From: Hydrangea macrophylla | Taxonomy: Eukaryota; Streptophyta; Magnoliopsida; Cornales; Hydrangeaceae | Length of the DNA: 64,000 bases | Reading direction: 5' to 3' | Assembly (NCBI GenBank): GCA_033977485.1 | Contig: CM066993.1 | Coordinates: 31,610,001-31,674,000 of the forward strand | Part shown: one piece after another, positions 45,722-58,856 of the stretch | How positions within the stretch are numbered: the stretch's first letter is position 1 | Layout: every line of letters begins with the position of its first letter | The notes under the pieces: model-generated | What the model saw: only the letters and a program-made list of their open reading frames with translations | Databases searched by the model: none | What the model was told of the DNA's origin: nothing | Program-made: the position numbers and the translations under genes

Positions 45722-46540
45722 TGCTGAGGTTGTGATTCTTTTCTTTCCTCTCCCCCCGCGCATGGCTCTGGTGCGGTTAAGGACCTATTATTTCTTGTTT
45801 GCATTCTCTTCAGAAAGGAATAATCAAGGAAGGGTGTTCATTTAGAGAGGGGTGCATTTTCTTCCTTGGCTGCATAAAAAAACTATTAAAAGGAAAAAGC
45901 AAAGATAGAATTCTTTTCTCTTGCGACTTGAGGTCTGTTCAAGTTATTCTGGATACACACATGAACAGTAGAACTACATTGCCTTCTGCCAGCTATTGGA
46001 ACAATATATTGTCTTTCGGCCAGTATTGTCACAACATTCGTACATCAAACATAATAGTTGACATACGAGGTTAAGTGGTGAATTATAATTGGAATTACAG
46101 GGCTTGTTATTACTATTTCTTTGATTTGTTATTGAAACTAACCATGCTTTAACATCTGTCTCAGTGCCCTTTTTATTGGTTCTCTTGTGAAAGAGATGTA
46201 CCGGGGAACTCTTCGTTTATCACATCAGAGCTTAGGAGCACGAAGCGGGGGCGGGAGCGGGGAAGCGAGGAAACATAGAAGAATCTGAAATTTGGGGCGT
46301 CTAGGAAGCATCTATATGAATTTAATACTAAAATATTTTTTTAGTGCAGAATCAAATTTTGAAACTTCAATACTAGCACAGATTATGCATTCCAAAATAC
46401 AACTTCAAAATAATTACAATATGCCAAATGTATAATGATCGATAGTAACACATGACATCCATACGGTACACCATATGCTGTAACAATGATCGGTGGTACC
46501 ACATGTTTTTTGGTCTTTTAATTGAACAAGCGATTCAATT

Positions 46541-47313
46541 AAAGAACTAGTGTTAAGTTGGTTAGAACCGATCATTCCAACAAATTGTATTACAAACAAT
46601 CAACCTAGACGTGATATAGTGAATTGAACTGATATGAATAGAATAGTTTGTTTCATAGTATTTTCAACTAGTTCAATAGCAGAAGCGGCTCATTTAAATA
46701 ACCAAATAAGACCATAATAAGAATTAGTGTTGAGTTGGTTAGAACCGATCATTTCAACAAATTGTATTACAGACAATCAACCTAGACATGATATAGTGAA
46801 TTGAACTGATATGAATAGGATAGTTTGTTTCATCGTATTTTCAACTAGTTCAATAGCAGAAGCGGTTCATTTAAATAACCAAATAAGACCATAATAAGAA
46901 TTAGTGTTGAGTTGGTTAGAACCCATCATTTCAACAAATTGTATTACAAACAATCAACCTAGGCATGATATAGTGAATTGAATTGATATGAATAGGATAG
47001 TTTGTTTCATCGTATTTTCAACTAGTTCAATAGCAGAAGCGGTTCATTTAAATAACCAAATAAGACCATAATAAGAATTAGTGTTAAGTTGGTTAGAACC
47101 GATCATTTTAACAAATTGTATTACAAACAATCAACCTAGACGTGATATATTGAATTGAACTGATATAAATAGGATAGTTTGTTTCATCGTATTTTCAACT
47201 AGTTCAATAGCAGAAGCGGTTCATTTAAATAACCAAATAAGACCATAATAAGAATTAGTGTTAAGTTGGTTAGAACCGATCATTTCAACAAATTGTATTA
47301 CAAACAATCAAAC
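46541..47313 (+). repeat. 177-bp tandem repeat array (about 4.3 units)
   Basis: The landmark AGAACCGATCAT recurs at 46563, 46741, 46918 (as AGAACCCATCAT), 47095 and 47272, so the spacing is 178, 177, 177 and 177 bp. Units look about 95 percent or more identical and include GAAGCGGTTCATTTAAATAA. The length is in the range of plant satellite monomers, but the array is short and intronic. No coding frame. Confidence 0.92.
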
Positions 47314-47928
47314 TAGACGCTTAGAACCGATTATTTATTTGATCAATTTTATGAATTCTTACAGTAATTTCTTACCGTAACCTTGTACTATTAATACATG
47401 CTTAGTAGTTTCTGAGTTTGGAAAGTAATTTGAGTAATTCTCTAAGTTTAAAAAATACTAGTACGAATATAATACATTATTTATTTGATCAAATTTATGA
47501 ATTCTTATAGTTTTTTTTTCTTTCCTTTTTACTGTTTAACGTTGTACTTATAATACATGCTTAGTAGTTTCCAATGGCTTGGTGCCAAATAGTTGTAATA
47601 TCAAATCATATTCCTTTTGAAAAAAACTATTTATTTATTTATTTATTTTAAAAATTGCTATGCATGTTTTTTAAATTTGTATCCCAAATGTAATTTCCAA
47701 CAAATGTGATTTAGTGTATCCATTAGATTTCTATTGTAGAATGTTGAAGTGGCCATAATTGAAGGTGATCTCATTAACACGCATATATGAGACCACAATT
47801 TAGATATAAAATTTGGAAAACATAACATTACTCTTTTAAAAACCTTTACAAATTTTAGCACAAAAACATTAGAATGTATTGAATTTTTCTATAATGCATT
47901 GCATTCAATACCTGTATCATTTTCATTT

Positions 47929-48153
47929 TGGAACACATTTGGGTAAAGTTTTTTAGGTGTGGTTCGTTAGGTTCTCTCTCACAATAGTGGGACTCAGGAT
48001 GAAAAAAATAATGTTTAAAAAATTCTTTTTTTTAAGGCTCCGTTTGTTTTGATGGAAAATATTTCTGAAAAATGTTTTCCGTTAGTTTTAATCATACAAT
48101 TATGAGAGAAACCTAACCAATTACGCCTAAATTACTTTACCCAAATGTGTTCC
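47929..48153. mobile_element. Foldback MITE in intron 1
   Basis: Terminal inverted repeats of about 57 bp begin TGGAACACATTTGGGTAAAG on both ends. Inside is a GGCTCCGTTTGTTTTGATGG word common in plant MITEs. No TSD was settled. Confidence 0.6.
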
Positions 48154-48579
48154 ATTTAAAAATTTTCATCTCAACTAATGGGAAGAGACAAAGTTGCCAT
48201 CAAAATTATGAGGTTACTTTAGGAGGGAAATGGCCTTGATTTTTACTTTTAGTTGGCACATCAACTTTTGATAAAAAATGATGACAAAGCCAAAAGCGTA
48301 AATGACAAGTAAATTAAAAAAAATATTTGATAAATTTAAGCTTTTCAATTTTCTCTCTGAAGTACACCTTTTCCCAAAACCCAAAAACATCTTTCCCTTC
48401 TTCTCGCAGGACACATTCCCCTGTTTTCCAAGAAAGAAACACAAAAATGCTTCCATCACTTCTCTTCGATTTAGGGTTTCAATGATCGACGGTTTTTCTC
48501 CGCATGTTTTCCAAGAACACAAAAGCTTCCCTCTATCTCTCTTTGAAGCTTGCCTCACTCTCTCTCTCTTGGTTATTGA

Positions 48580-48772
<193 letters not shown>

Positions 48773-48899
48773 TTAATGAACATCGATTTTTTTTTTTATT
48801 GACCTCCCCCTTTCTTTTAATCCACAGGAGGTCAAAGTCAGATTGTTGTTCAAGTTAGTGACGCTATTTCAGTCTAATTTGATCTAACAAGAACGGAAT

Positions 48900-48973
48900 C
48901 ACGCTTTGTAGGATTTGAACCTACGACATCGGGTTTTGGAGACCCACGTTCTACCGAACTGAACTAAGAGCGC
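48900..48973 (-). tRNA. trnW-CCA: Plastid-derived trnW-CCA copy
   Basis: A 74-base tRNA-Trp matches the plastid gene over its whole length as far as I can tell, with anticodon CCA in CTCCAAA and the TTCAAATCC T-loop. It is part of the nuclear plastid insertion, so expression is doubtful, but its A and B boxes are intact. Confidence 0.88.
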
Positions 48974-49143
48974 TTTCTTATCCGAATAGATAAGAAAAAA
49001 GATTCTTTTTGTAACTGTAACCCCAATACATTTTCTTTTGTATGCATATACTATAGAGTATCATAAAAATGAAAGATTATGTATGGTCAATTTTAATCGG
49101 TCTCAATTGATCCTTCGCTACTCCTCAAAGGAGAGGTAATAGG

Positions 49144-49217
49144 TAGGGATGACATGATTTAAACCCGTGACATTTTGTACCCAAAACAAACGTGCTACCA
49201 AGCTGTGCTACATCCCT
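49144..49217 (-). pseudogene. trnP-UGG: Plastid-derived trnP-UGG, mutated
   Basis: A 74-base tRNA-Pro copy with anticodon TGG. About four or five substitutions hit conserved positions, among them the T-loop (TTTAAATC) and the D-arm (AGCACAGCTTGGTAGCAC), so it is probably inactive. Confidence 0.85.
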
Positions 49218-50501
49218 TCGATTGGTCTACAGTGTCATTGTAGAGAATTCCTGTCTTGTTTTCCTTATCGTTAGCTTCTTCATTGATGTACACAATTTAT
49301 CTTGCTATTTCTTCTATTTGGTCTCATATAACATATAGTAATAGTAAAAGTCAAAAACTTAGCTACATATAAAATATGGAACCCACCGTAAAAATAAATG
49401 AATATTTTTCGCTAATGCTCAGGACGAAAGGGATGTTTGTCTTTCTGTTTAAGAAAAGGAAAATATTATCTATTGGATCATTGTTGCTGCTCTCTCCCCT
49501 CCGTACTTAAGGCCATGGCGAAGCGCGACAGACATGATTGAAAAATTGAGGTTAGGTTCTTTCTTTTCTCTCTTCTTCTTCTCTTTCTCGTTGTGGTGTT
49601 GTTCAGTCGATCCTTCGATGAGAGAGTCGCGAATCATTTGTGTGAGACTCGCGTTTCTCAAACGATCCTCTTGGAGAACTGCAGAATCGCGGTTCTAAGG
49701 ATGATTCGTTTGCCAACCTGACGATTCCTGCTCCTAAGCATCATAGTGTTTTTACGCTAGTGAGTGGTCATAAGCACAAAAATACTGATCTTTGAACTTG
49801 TAAAGGATTGTTTTGGATTAAGACATCAGCGTAGGATACTGGAAGCTATAGCTTAAGGCAAAATTTCGTTTCCGCCTATTGTTTCGGTGTGCCCGGAATC
49901 AAAAACGATTCGGAAACATGCGCAAACACAGGAAAAAATTGAAAACATTAAGAAACATGTGGAAACATAACTTCAATCTTAACTGTATGCACATATAAGG
50001 CTACTAATTGATTAATTGAACCTTTGAGAGGTCTATATATGGATTTACATTAGTACTATATAGTTTTAACTGTAAGCACATATAAAACTAATAATTGATC
50101 AATTGAACCTTTGAGAGATCTATATATGGAGTTGCCTTAGTAGTATATAGTTCAAATTGAAAATACATGATGATTTAGTCACCAATCTAATGTTAATTAG
50201 TTCATAGAATAAAAGTTGCATAAAAGCACATAGTGAGCTAATAAGACTTCTCCAAAATAAATTAAGTTCATTTTTTGAAGACATTGGCTACAACCAAAAA
50301 TAAGTTATGTTTATTTTTTTGAGACATTCCTACGTCTTTATTTTTAATTCATCTATTTATAAGATAAGACTAATTAATATTGTATTATATTATAAGAATA
50401 TAAGACTAACATAACTTGTATAACACTAATATTATATAAGACCAATTAAATCAATTATATATACTATATACAGAGAGAGACGTGAGACTAGCGACTGCCT
50501 G

Positions 50502-50503
<2 letters not shown>

Positions 50504-50577
<74 letters not shown>
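50504..50577 (+). repeat. (GA)n microsatellite, ~37 units
   Basis: An uninterrupted GA run, which also produces a low-complexity frame that is not a gene. Confidence 0.97.
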
Positions 50578-50579
<2 letters not shown>

Positions 50580-50654
50580 AGACCAGCCAAAGAAGAAGAA
50601 GACGTGGAAGAAAGAAGACCTGTGACTGCTGAAGGGAAACCCTAGGTCCAGCGA

Positions 50655-50716
50655 TGAAGAAGAAGAAGAAGAAGAAGAAGAAGAAGAAGAAGAAGAAGAA
50701 GAAGAAGAAGAAGAAG
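50655..50716 (+). repeat. (AAG)n microsatellite, ~20 units
   Basis: An uninterrupted AAG run just after AAACCCTAGG. Confidence 0.97.
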
Positions 50717-52181
50717 ACTGGAGGATTTGAGAAATCAGGTAAGTGGGTTTCGAAGCGTTGGAAACAAAGATGTTTAGGCCGAAACATATGGAAACATCAT
50801 TGTTTCGATCGAATCATAGGAATTTTGTGATTTATAGTGGGTTTCGTTTCGGTGAGTGGCGAAACCGAAATGTTTCGGCCGTTTCGACTGAAACGAAACG
50901 AATTTTTGATCCCTGGTTATGACTAAGTATTAGCATTAGATTTCCTAAATATTTATGATAAGCGTAGTTGAGTGCAATGTTTTGTAAAGGATGAAGTTTA
51001 GCTTAAAGGCTCTAGACAAGTCCTGTTCCTTATTTCCTAAGTATTAGCATTGAAGTCGTAAATAGTTATGATAAGCATTAGTTGAGTGCACTTTCAGTTT
51101 ATGTTGAGACATCCAAAAGGAATTCTGCTTACGTCCTACAAATGGTTTATTTGCACCAGATTTTAACGTATTGGAGTGATGAAACTAGGGAGTCGAATGA
51201 TGAGATTGGGGAGTTTCTACAGTGATTCTAAACACCTATTAGGATCTCGTTCAAAATTTGGACAATGTGGTACTTTGAGCGGAGTTGAGTTGGATTTTTA
51301 AATGTGATCAATGATACTTGGTTTGATGTATCAATGAACATTATTTATCATCTTTATGGTATTTCAGCTCTCTAGGCTTTGGTTTATCAAAAATGTGTAT
51401 ATTTTGCGTGCCCCACACATTCCAGCCTGCCCAAACACTCCACTCTCTCTATGACAACTGTTTTCGGTCTACGAGGTAGGATCGATGCCATCGGACAAGA
51501 AAGATAAATTGGCAAAATGAAATCTATTGTTGTCACAGTCGACCACGAATGTAGGACCAAATAGTGAGACTGATTATTTTTCTTTATTTTGGCAAATTCT
51601 TTTGCAAATGATCATCGGTTACTTTAAAATATAAATTCATCGGTCTGGACGGAATTCTGTCTAATAAAAATTTCGCTCTTAAAAAGTTACACGGATTTCA
51701 TTTTTAAAGATCCTGGGGGCAATGTTTGTCCCCAAAAAAATTTAACCGATTACATCAAGTGGGTGTAAATTTTAGCAATAAATTTCTCGCCGTCTTGCCC
51801 CCCGAGTGGTTCAGATGGCTTCGTTTCATTTAATTTATGAAGTACTTGCTTGTGTATGTTCAAGTTTCTTTTAGGCCTTTTCTGGAGCAGATTTTGTGGC
51901 TTTTGCTCTCCATGTTGGCAAGTAATCAAGATCCTAGCGTGATGGAGATGCTCTTAGTACCTTATCAAAGAAGACTTTGAAGTCATATGCGTACTTTCCT
52001 ATCTCCTACTATGCTCCGATGCTATACTTGAAATATCAGCAACAATAAGAGGCAAAACTGGCTGTGTATAAGGCATCTTCTAAGTTCGATTTTCTTCCTT
52101 GAGAACCTCATTTAATTTTTTTTTTATCACCATAAACAAGGGGTAAACCACCATAAAGATAACTAACATAATAAAGAAAGA

Positions 52182-52359
52182 TGGAAGAATAATTGTTATC
52201 TTATTCATTCAAAATGTGCATGTATATATACAAGCTAGGAAAAACTGAAAAAGGAAATAAAGAAAAGAAAAGGAAATAGAAAACTATAATCAATTACAAT
52301 TAATCTATTCTGAATCAGTCCGTGAATAAGTTTGAGCATAATAAATATATATTCCAACG
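52182..52359 (-). repeat. 3' LTR of the intronic copia element
   Basis: This LTR has an edge mutation (TTCCAACG instead of TTCCAACA). It matches 56955-57152 with scattered differences and a ~20-bp length difference in an AAGGAAAG-rich run. Confidence 0.85.
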
Positions 52360-52371
52360 CTCCCCCTCAAG
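52360..52371 (-). promoter_or_regulatory. Polypurine tract of the intronic copia element
   Basis: On the minus strand CTTGAGGGGGAG directly precedes the LTR. Confidence 0.8.
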
Positions 52372-52501
52372 CTGGAGATGGAGCAAAGATATCAATGAGA
52401 CCCAGCTTGATCAGAGACGATTTCAGGAGAGAGGGACCAACAGACTTTGTAAACATATCGGCAGCTTGATTGGAAGAGGGCATAACCTCTGGGACAATGA
52501 T

Positions 52502-55500
52502 TCAAAGAGCGAACTTTCTCTCTAATAAAATGAACACCCACTTCAATATGCTTAGTACCGAGTCAGAAGCAAGCATAAGGGCCGACTTTTTGTCACAGAA
52601 CAACATGGATGAGCCATTAACCGGATAACCCAACTCTTTCAGAATAGAACGCACCCATAGAAGCTCACATGTTCCCTGTGCCATGGCCCGATACCTGGCC
52701 TCAGCGGAAGAACGAGAAAGTGCATCTTGTTTCTTGCTTTTCCATGAGAGAAGATGATTCCCATAGAAAGTGCAGAACAGATGTGGTTCGATGATCACTC
52801 TTAGACACAGCATAATCAACATCAGTGAAGTAGGACACCCCTGATTGTGTACCTGCAGAATGAAATAATCCAAGACCCGAACAAGTCTTGAGATACCAGA
52901 GTATATGATGAACATCATCAAGATGAAATGACCGTGGGCATGTATAAATTGACTCATGACACTGACTGCAAATGTAATGTCGGGTCGAGGGTTGGTCAAG
53001 TAAATAAAACGGGCAACAAAGCGCTGATATACTGAAGCATTAGGAAGAAGTTCTCCAGACTCTTTGGACATCTTATGATTGGGATCCATAAGAGTGGAGG
53101 CAGGACGACATCCCATCATACTCGTATCCCGCAAAAGATCCAGAGTGTATTTTTGTTGAGACAGTGATATACCTTGGCGAGAGCGAGCAACTTCTATTTC
53201 GTGAAAGTATCGAAGATGCCCCAAGTCCTTAACATCAAAAGATTGACTAAGAGCCTTCTTGATTTTGGTAATGCCTGGAGCATCATCCCCTGTAATAATG
53301 ATATCATCAACATATACAAGAATAATAACTAACCGGCCATTAGGTCGATGATGGGTGAAACAAGTGTGATCAGAATGGCACCGAGTGAAGCCCAAAGATA
53401 AAATTATCTCACTGAAGTGGTTGATCCAAGCTCAGGGTGATTGTTTAAGTCCGTATAAAGATTTTCGAAGACGACATACCTTCACTGAATACTCCTCCTC
53501 AGCCCGAAAACCCGGAGGAGGATCCATATAAAGAGTCTCATCCAAATCCCTATTTAGGAAGGCATTTCTAACATCTATTTGATGCAGGGCCAGTTGTGAG
53601 ATGCAGCCAAATAGATTATAAACCGAACAGACGTCAATTTGGCTATAGGAGCAAAGCTAGCACTAAAATCCTTGCCCGAGATTTGAGTAAAGCCCTTGGC
53701 CACTAGACGTGCCTTATATCGCTCGATAGTACCATCGGCCTGGTACTTGATAGTGAAGACCCACTTACACCCAACAGTTTCCTCACCCGGGAGAAGAGGC
53801 ACAAGTTCCCAAGTCTGATTACATTGAAGGACATCTATTTCCAAGGTCATGGCAGCCACCCACTGTGGATCCTGGAGGGCTTCAGAGACAGACCGAGGGA
53901 TGGATGTGGAGTTAACCTGACTAAGAAAAGAGCAATAGGAATGTGAGAGTCCCTGGTAAGATACTGATCAATGGGGGTGATTAGTACTAGCAGAAATGCC
54001 ATAATGATTAGGAGGACGACGAAGTCTAGAGGGATATCTTGAGGAAACAGAAGGTAAAGGTGGAGAAACATTACCATATTCCGGTGAAGATATTGGAAGT
54101 GGAGTTTGAGTAGGAGGCCGGCGAGAGTACACCTGAGTAGGAGCAGTAGTGACAACCGGAGGAAGGTTGGAAGAAGTCTCCAGAGGTTGTTCAAACAGAG
54201 GAACAGGACGTGGAGGAGAGTTTGAATCCTCGGAGACTTCGGTAGGAGGAGGACCAGAAACAGACTGAAGACCTGCAAAAAACGGAGTATTTTCCAAAAT
54301 GTGTATCCAGAGAATGATACATATGACGAGTGGTAGAATCATAACACCTGCAACCTTTTGACATAGGTGGATAACCTAAGAAGATGCACCAGATATCCTT
54401 GTATGTAATTTTGTCCGAGTTGGACTACTATCTTGGACAAAGCATGTACAACCAAAGACCAGAGGTAGGATAGGAAATAAGGTTTTGTCGGGCTGAAGAC
54501 GTTGCAAAGGTGCCTTTCCTTGTAAAACGACTAAGAGTCCGGTTAAGGAGAAAAGTGGCAGTAAGCACGGCCAGATGCCGGAAGTATTTGGGTACATTCA
54601 TTCCGCACAGAAGACACCTAACAACAGACATGATGGAGTGGTTCTTTCGTTCTGCCACACCATTCTGCTCTGGAGTGTAGGGACAAGTGAGTTGCTGGAG
54701 ATTTCCTATTTATTAAGCTCAGCCCGAAACTCATTAGTAATGTATTCACGACCATTATCAGAACGTAGATTACGAACAACAGTGCTAAATTGGGTCTTAA
54801 CCATTTGTAAGAAGTTAGAAAACAAGGAGAAAACTTTTGATTTCTTTTTAAGCAAATAAACCCATGTACACCTAGTGTAATCATCAATGAATGTAACATA
54901 ATAATGGTAACCAGAAATAGCAGTAATTGGGAAAGGACCCCACACATCAGTGTGGATAATATCAAAAGCAGACAGTGCACGATGCATGCGAAGTATATAA
55001 TGAGAACGAGTATGCTTAGATAATTTACACTCCACAAAATTGAATTTAAATTTCTGGCAGGCTAGGTCAAAAATGGAAAAAGTTGACAAAGATAATGAAA
55101 ATTTGCATGGCCAAGCGGGTGTGCCACAATTTTATTGAGTCTAAAGAAAAACTAGAAGACTTAGAAGATTTAGGCAAAACAGATGCCTGAAGACTCAAAG
55201 ACGACAAACTGAAACTCCCGCCAGGTGGATCACCAAAATAGTAAAGCCCATCCCGCTCATATCCCCTGCCAAAAATCTTCTTCGAAATCCGATCCTGCGA
55301 ATGACAACAATCTGGTAAGAACACAACTTCACAATTAAGAGATTTTGCAAGACGACTGACTGAAAGAAGATTATAAGGAAAACTAGGGACATGAAGAACA
55401 GAAGATAAAGAGATACTAGGAGAGAGACAAACATCACCTTTACTTTTGACATAAATAGTGGACCCGTCGGCAATACGCACAGACTGGGAGATGGGAACCA

Positions 55501-56545
55501 AAGAGGAAGAAAACAAGGACAACTTACCAGTCATATGATCACTGGCACCAGAATCCAAAATCCACGAGGGGTTGCTAGACCCAACATGGAGTGCAGTAGA
55601 ACGAGTACTTGAAGCCAAAGTAGCACTGGGAGTGGTGCCAGAATGAGAACCTTGCTGAAGTAATGACCTTAGTTGAGATTGCAGTAGGCCCATCTGAGTC
55701 TGGAGCGAGCTGAAGAAGATTCGGAGGAGCAGTCTCAACCATTGCAGTAGTGCGGTATGGACCCTTTCCTTTATTTCGAACACCCTTCTCACGAAGTTCA
55801 GGATGGAGTTTGAAGCAACGATCCTTAACGTGACCAAGATTACCACAGTGAGTGCAGAAAAGGGCGGTTACCAGATCCAAGAGGGCGGGTGAATGGGCCC
55901 GACGGGGCAGCAAGAGCCATCTGATCAGGCACTGGAGTTGGCTCAGCCTCTCAGGTAAAGCCGGAGGCTGAAGCAAGTGACGACGTCTCTCATCTCCATC
56001 AATAGTAGCAAAAGCCTCAAATAAAGAGGGCACAAGGGATTTGTTTAAAATCTGAGTCCGGAGAGTTTCGAACTCAGGTTTTAGACCCATCAAGAACTGG
56101 TAGGTGTGATGGTGATTGAGACGTCGGAGAGCAATAGTAGCTACTTCAGTCGGAAATTCACTGAGAGGCTCACACTGAGCTAGTTCCTCCCAACATTTGA
56201 GTCATGGAGGTCCATAGGTTGGAAACAGTATCATGAAACATGAACATATGATAAATCCGATCTTCCATAGAGTTAAATAACTACCCCAAAATGGTGCAGT
56301 TATCAATATCCCACTGAGCAAATGTAGGATTAGAGAGTGCTAGTTTGGGTACAGTGTCTAGAATCCATCCAGACTTCCCTTTGCCTCCAAGATAGAGGCG
56401 GAAAGAATGGGACCATGCAGCGAAGTTCTTTCCACTCAACAACACTAGTAGCCCGTTGAGTAGGGGTGTGTTGAGAGAGAGACAGATCTAGACGAGCAGG
56501 AGCAATAGCTGGAATAGGATCATTATTCTTATCGTTGTTAGCCAT
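52502..56545 (-). pseudogene. gag-pol of the intronic copia element, many frameshifts
   Basis: Starts at 56545 (MANNDKNNDPIP). Pieces in order: Gag with knuckle CTHCGNLGHVKDRC (~55853), protease WILDSGASDHMTG (~55550), pre-integrase LWHTRL, integrase core (IIHTDVWGP ~54950; LRSDNGREY; ERKNHSI), RT (GCKWVFTIKYQADG ~53780; VYVDDIIITGDD ~53310) and RNase H (SRSSAEARYRAM ~52690). At least five frame changes separate them, so no polyprotein can be made. Confidence 0.9.
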
Positions 56546-56927
56546 ACCGGAGTGTCTGACCCCAGGAGAAAACCAAGAAAATTTTGGAAAATTGAGAAGA
56601 TGGAGGGCTGCCCAGAACAATTGGAGCACAGATGGGGCAACCGGAGACCAAATGATGGCTTGAAAGAGAGATGAGAAGGAGCACTAAGGCTCTAACGCAT
56701 CACAGGGATGCAGGAGAGGCCCACAGAGGGGCGGAGGATAGCATAGAGGCTGACAGAGAGGCACAGAGGACTCGGTGGGATGTTGGGAGATGCGCCGGAG
56801 CCCTACCTTGGCTGGTGGTGGGAGGCTACACCGAGGTGGGCTGGGGGTGGGGGTTGGTGCGGCGAGCCTAAAGGAGGCTGTGGGTGGCGGTGGCTGGTGG
56901 TGGGGAGCTAGGGTTTGGTGTTTTTGT

Positions 56928-56940
56928 GGTTCTGATACCA
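56928..56940 (-). promoter_or_regulatory. Primer-binding site, tRNA-Met type (intronic copia)
   Basis: TGGTATCAGAACC on the minus strand adjoins the 5' LTR; one base differs from the usual TGGTATCAGAGCC. Confidence 0.75.
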
Positions 56941-56954
56941 AGAAGAAAGAGAGA

Positions 56955-57152
56955 TGGAAGAATAATTGTTATCTTATTCATTCACAATGTGTATGTATAT
57001 ATACAAGCTAGGAAAAACAGAAAAAGGAAATAAATAAAAGAAAAGGAAAGGAAAGAAAAGAAAAGGAAATAGACAACTATAATCAATTACAATTAATCTA
57101 TTCCCAATCAGTCCTTGAATAAGTTTGACCTTAATAAATATATATTCCAACA
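56955..57152 (-). repeat. 5' LTR of the intronic copia element
   Basis: Ends TTCCAACA on the plus strand. The edge next to the primer site may extend to 56941. Confidence 0.85.
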
Positions 57153-57554
57153 CTAAATTATATATATGTATATATGTATATATTCTTTATCTCCACTTTA
57201 GACCACCACCAAAAACCACAAGCAGCAGGCTAGTTATATACTTGCATGGCAAGCTAAAATAGATAATAGCTGTAGTGCAAGCCAGATTTGCACTCCAAAA
57301 TCTCAGGCTCAGAGGTAAAAAAAAACTATTATAGTAAAGTAGTGCTAAAATGGATAGCAATGGTGAACTAAAAGTGGCTAGGTATGATAGAGAAGTGATG
57401 TTTGCAGGATAAACTTTAGCTAGTAGTGTTGGACTTGCTCTAACCCTATCTTTTGTTCCCTTGTATACTAACCATGTTTAGTCTTACAACATAGATCGTA
57501 AATGTTGATGTTTCTCGTTTGACCCCTTGCTTGAGGAGTTTCTTCTTCTGTTAA

Positions 57555-57557
<3 letters not shown>

Positions 57558-57610
<53 letters not shown>

Positions 57611-57720
57611 CGGGTTGCTATCATCTTATATTCTTCAGTCTAGATCAACTTATCTCTCTCTCTCTCTCTCTCTCTCTTCCCGGGTTGCTATCATCTTATA
57701 TTCTTCAGTCTAGATCAACT
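57558..57720 (+). repeat. (TC)n microsatellite with a 70-bp tandem duplication
   Basis: A TC run (57558-57607) is followed by CCCGGGTTGCTATCATC...CTAGATCAACT, a second TC run, and an exact second copy of the same unit ending at 57720. It looks like slippage or unequal exchange. Confidence 0.92.
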
Positions 57721-58752
57721 ATTCATCTATCTGGGGGTTAAATTTATTCTCTATTAGGGGGAACTTCTTTTCTGCATGGTGTTCATGGTTGCTTTCTGGG
57801 GTCTTATGAGTATATTGTGATTGGCCTCCCATGATATTTGGATTGAGTTGGTTTGTTGTTTTGAATAGTTCAACATGTACGATCTTTTCTGTCATACTAG
57901 AAGGTGCTTGCAAGTAGTATAGAGGGACACAAATATAAAAAAAGTGACCGACGTGGGGAGTGGGTTAGATTTATACATATATATAAGACAACTATGGAAC
58001 TTTTAAATGTTAAAATTTAGTGTGTGTGGGTGTGTGTGTTGGTGGGAGTGAGAGTTATTACTTTTAGAGAGAATATGGAAAAATGTGAAATGAGTGGTTG
58101 AGAGCAGTTGATTTATTCAATTTTTTAAAGGGGACATTTCAGTACCTTTATGGATTTTTTTTTTTTAATTAGAGAACTTTATTGTTTTAATGTAATTATT
58201 GGTGTTAGAGATAAAAGAATGACACCCATGCCTTTCCCTTTCTATTAGTATAGATAGATGGGTAGCATGGTAATTGCTTGCTTGCTTAGCAATGCTTTGC
58301 TGTTTTCGTGTTGGTGGGATATCTAGTTTTACTCATAAGAGTGCTTTGATTATGTCCACATCTGTTTGTGTGGATCTTCCAATTCTTTATATGCTGTGTG
58401 TTGCCCTGGTAGGCTCAATGGTGCTTTCGTTGTTGTGGAATTAGAAGCCTTCGTCTCTTAATGCACGTATTTAACAAGAATATTTTAATCGTCCGTAACT
58501 CCTCTTTATGGTATCCACCCATTGATTTTCATGGACTTGTAGTGCCACTTTTATGTTGATATGCTTACTTTCTATGTTCACACACTCCATCTACCCACCC
58601 CCTCTCAAAAAGAGAAGAAGAAGAACACACATCAATCCCCTCAAATACTTGAGAATAAAGAGTTTGATCTTTTTGTATTGTTTTCTTTCTGTTCATTTCG
58701 GGCCGAGTAGTATGTTAATGATGCTTATGCCTTTTGTTTTGGGTTTGTTCAG

Positions 58753-58838
58753 GAGCTTGTAGAACTTCGTTCCATCCTATTTGCGCTCGGGAGGCAAGAT
58801 ACAGAATGGAGATTTGGGGAAAACTTGGCTGTGATGAT
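58753..58838 (+). CDS. PHD-finger gene, exon 2
   Basis: 86 bases encoding GACRTSFHPICAREARYRME and WGKLGCDD, the middle of the extended PHD domain with its conserved Cys/His. Acceptor TTGTTCAG, donor GAT/GTAAGT, phase 1 in and phase 0 out. This exact fit is what joins the exons across the 15.7-kb intron. Confidence 0.9.
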
Positions 58839-58855
58839 GTAAGTTGTTCCTCCTC

Positions 58856-58856
<1 letters not shown>

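Larger units (their letters stand above)
49895..50925. repeat. Repeat-rich segment with GTTTCGG words and long microsatellites
   Basis: GTTTCGG/GAAACG words are clustered at both ends, and the ends resemble each other inversely (GGAATCAAAAA; TTTTTGATCCC), as in a decayed hAT-type element. No TSD is found. Two copies of a GACCTTTGAGAGATCTATATATGGA-like stretch lie ~110 bp apart (50020-50150). It contains (GA) x ~37 at 50504-50577 and (AAG) x ~20 at 50655-50716. Confidence 0.45.
52168..57152 (-). mobile_element. Decayed Ty1/copia element in intron 1
   Basis: Short LTRs (about 180-200 bp, ending TATTCCAACA) flank a copia gag-pol on the minus strand, antisense to the host gene. Primer site and purine tract are clear. 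The left LTR edge is uncertain (52168-52182). CTAAC before and CTAAA after could be a decayed TSD. Many frameshifts make it old compared with the copia element at 21877-30564. Small LTRs and protein motifs suggest a different copia lineage. Confidence 0.88.

Noticed and set aside
46200..46330. GC-rich stretch resembling 62740-62830 (both with CTAGGAAGCA)
   Set aside because: Similarity is short and could be chance; no element ends were found.
49470..49661. Short minus-strand frame next to the plastid insertion
   Set aside because: Low-complexity Lys/Glu content and no family signal.
50488..50787. Phe- and Ser/Leu-rich frame over (GA)n and (AAG)n
   Set aside because: A microsatellite artefact.
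49908..50914. A second hAT element with CAGGGATCAAAAA-like ends
   Set aside because: End similarity is weak and no 8-bp TSD was found; listed only as a repeat-rich segment.
52163..57157. CTAAC/CTAAA as TSD of the intronic copia element
   Set aside because: It only matches four of five bases and needs a non-TG LTR edge; mentioned but not claimed.
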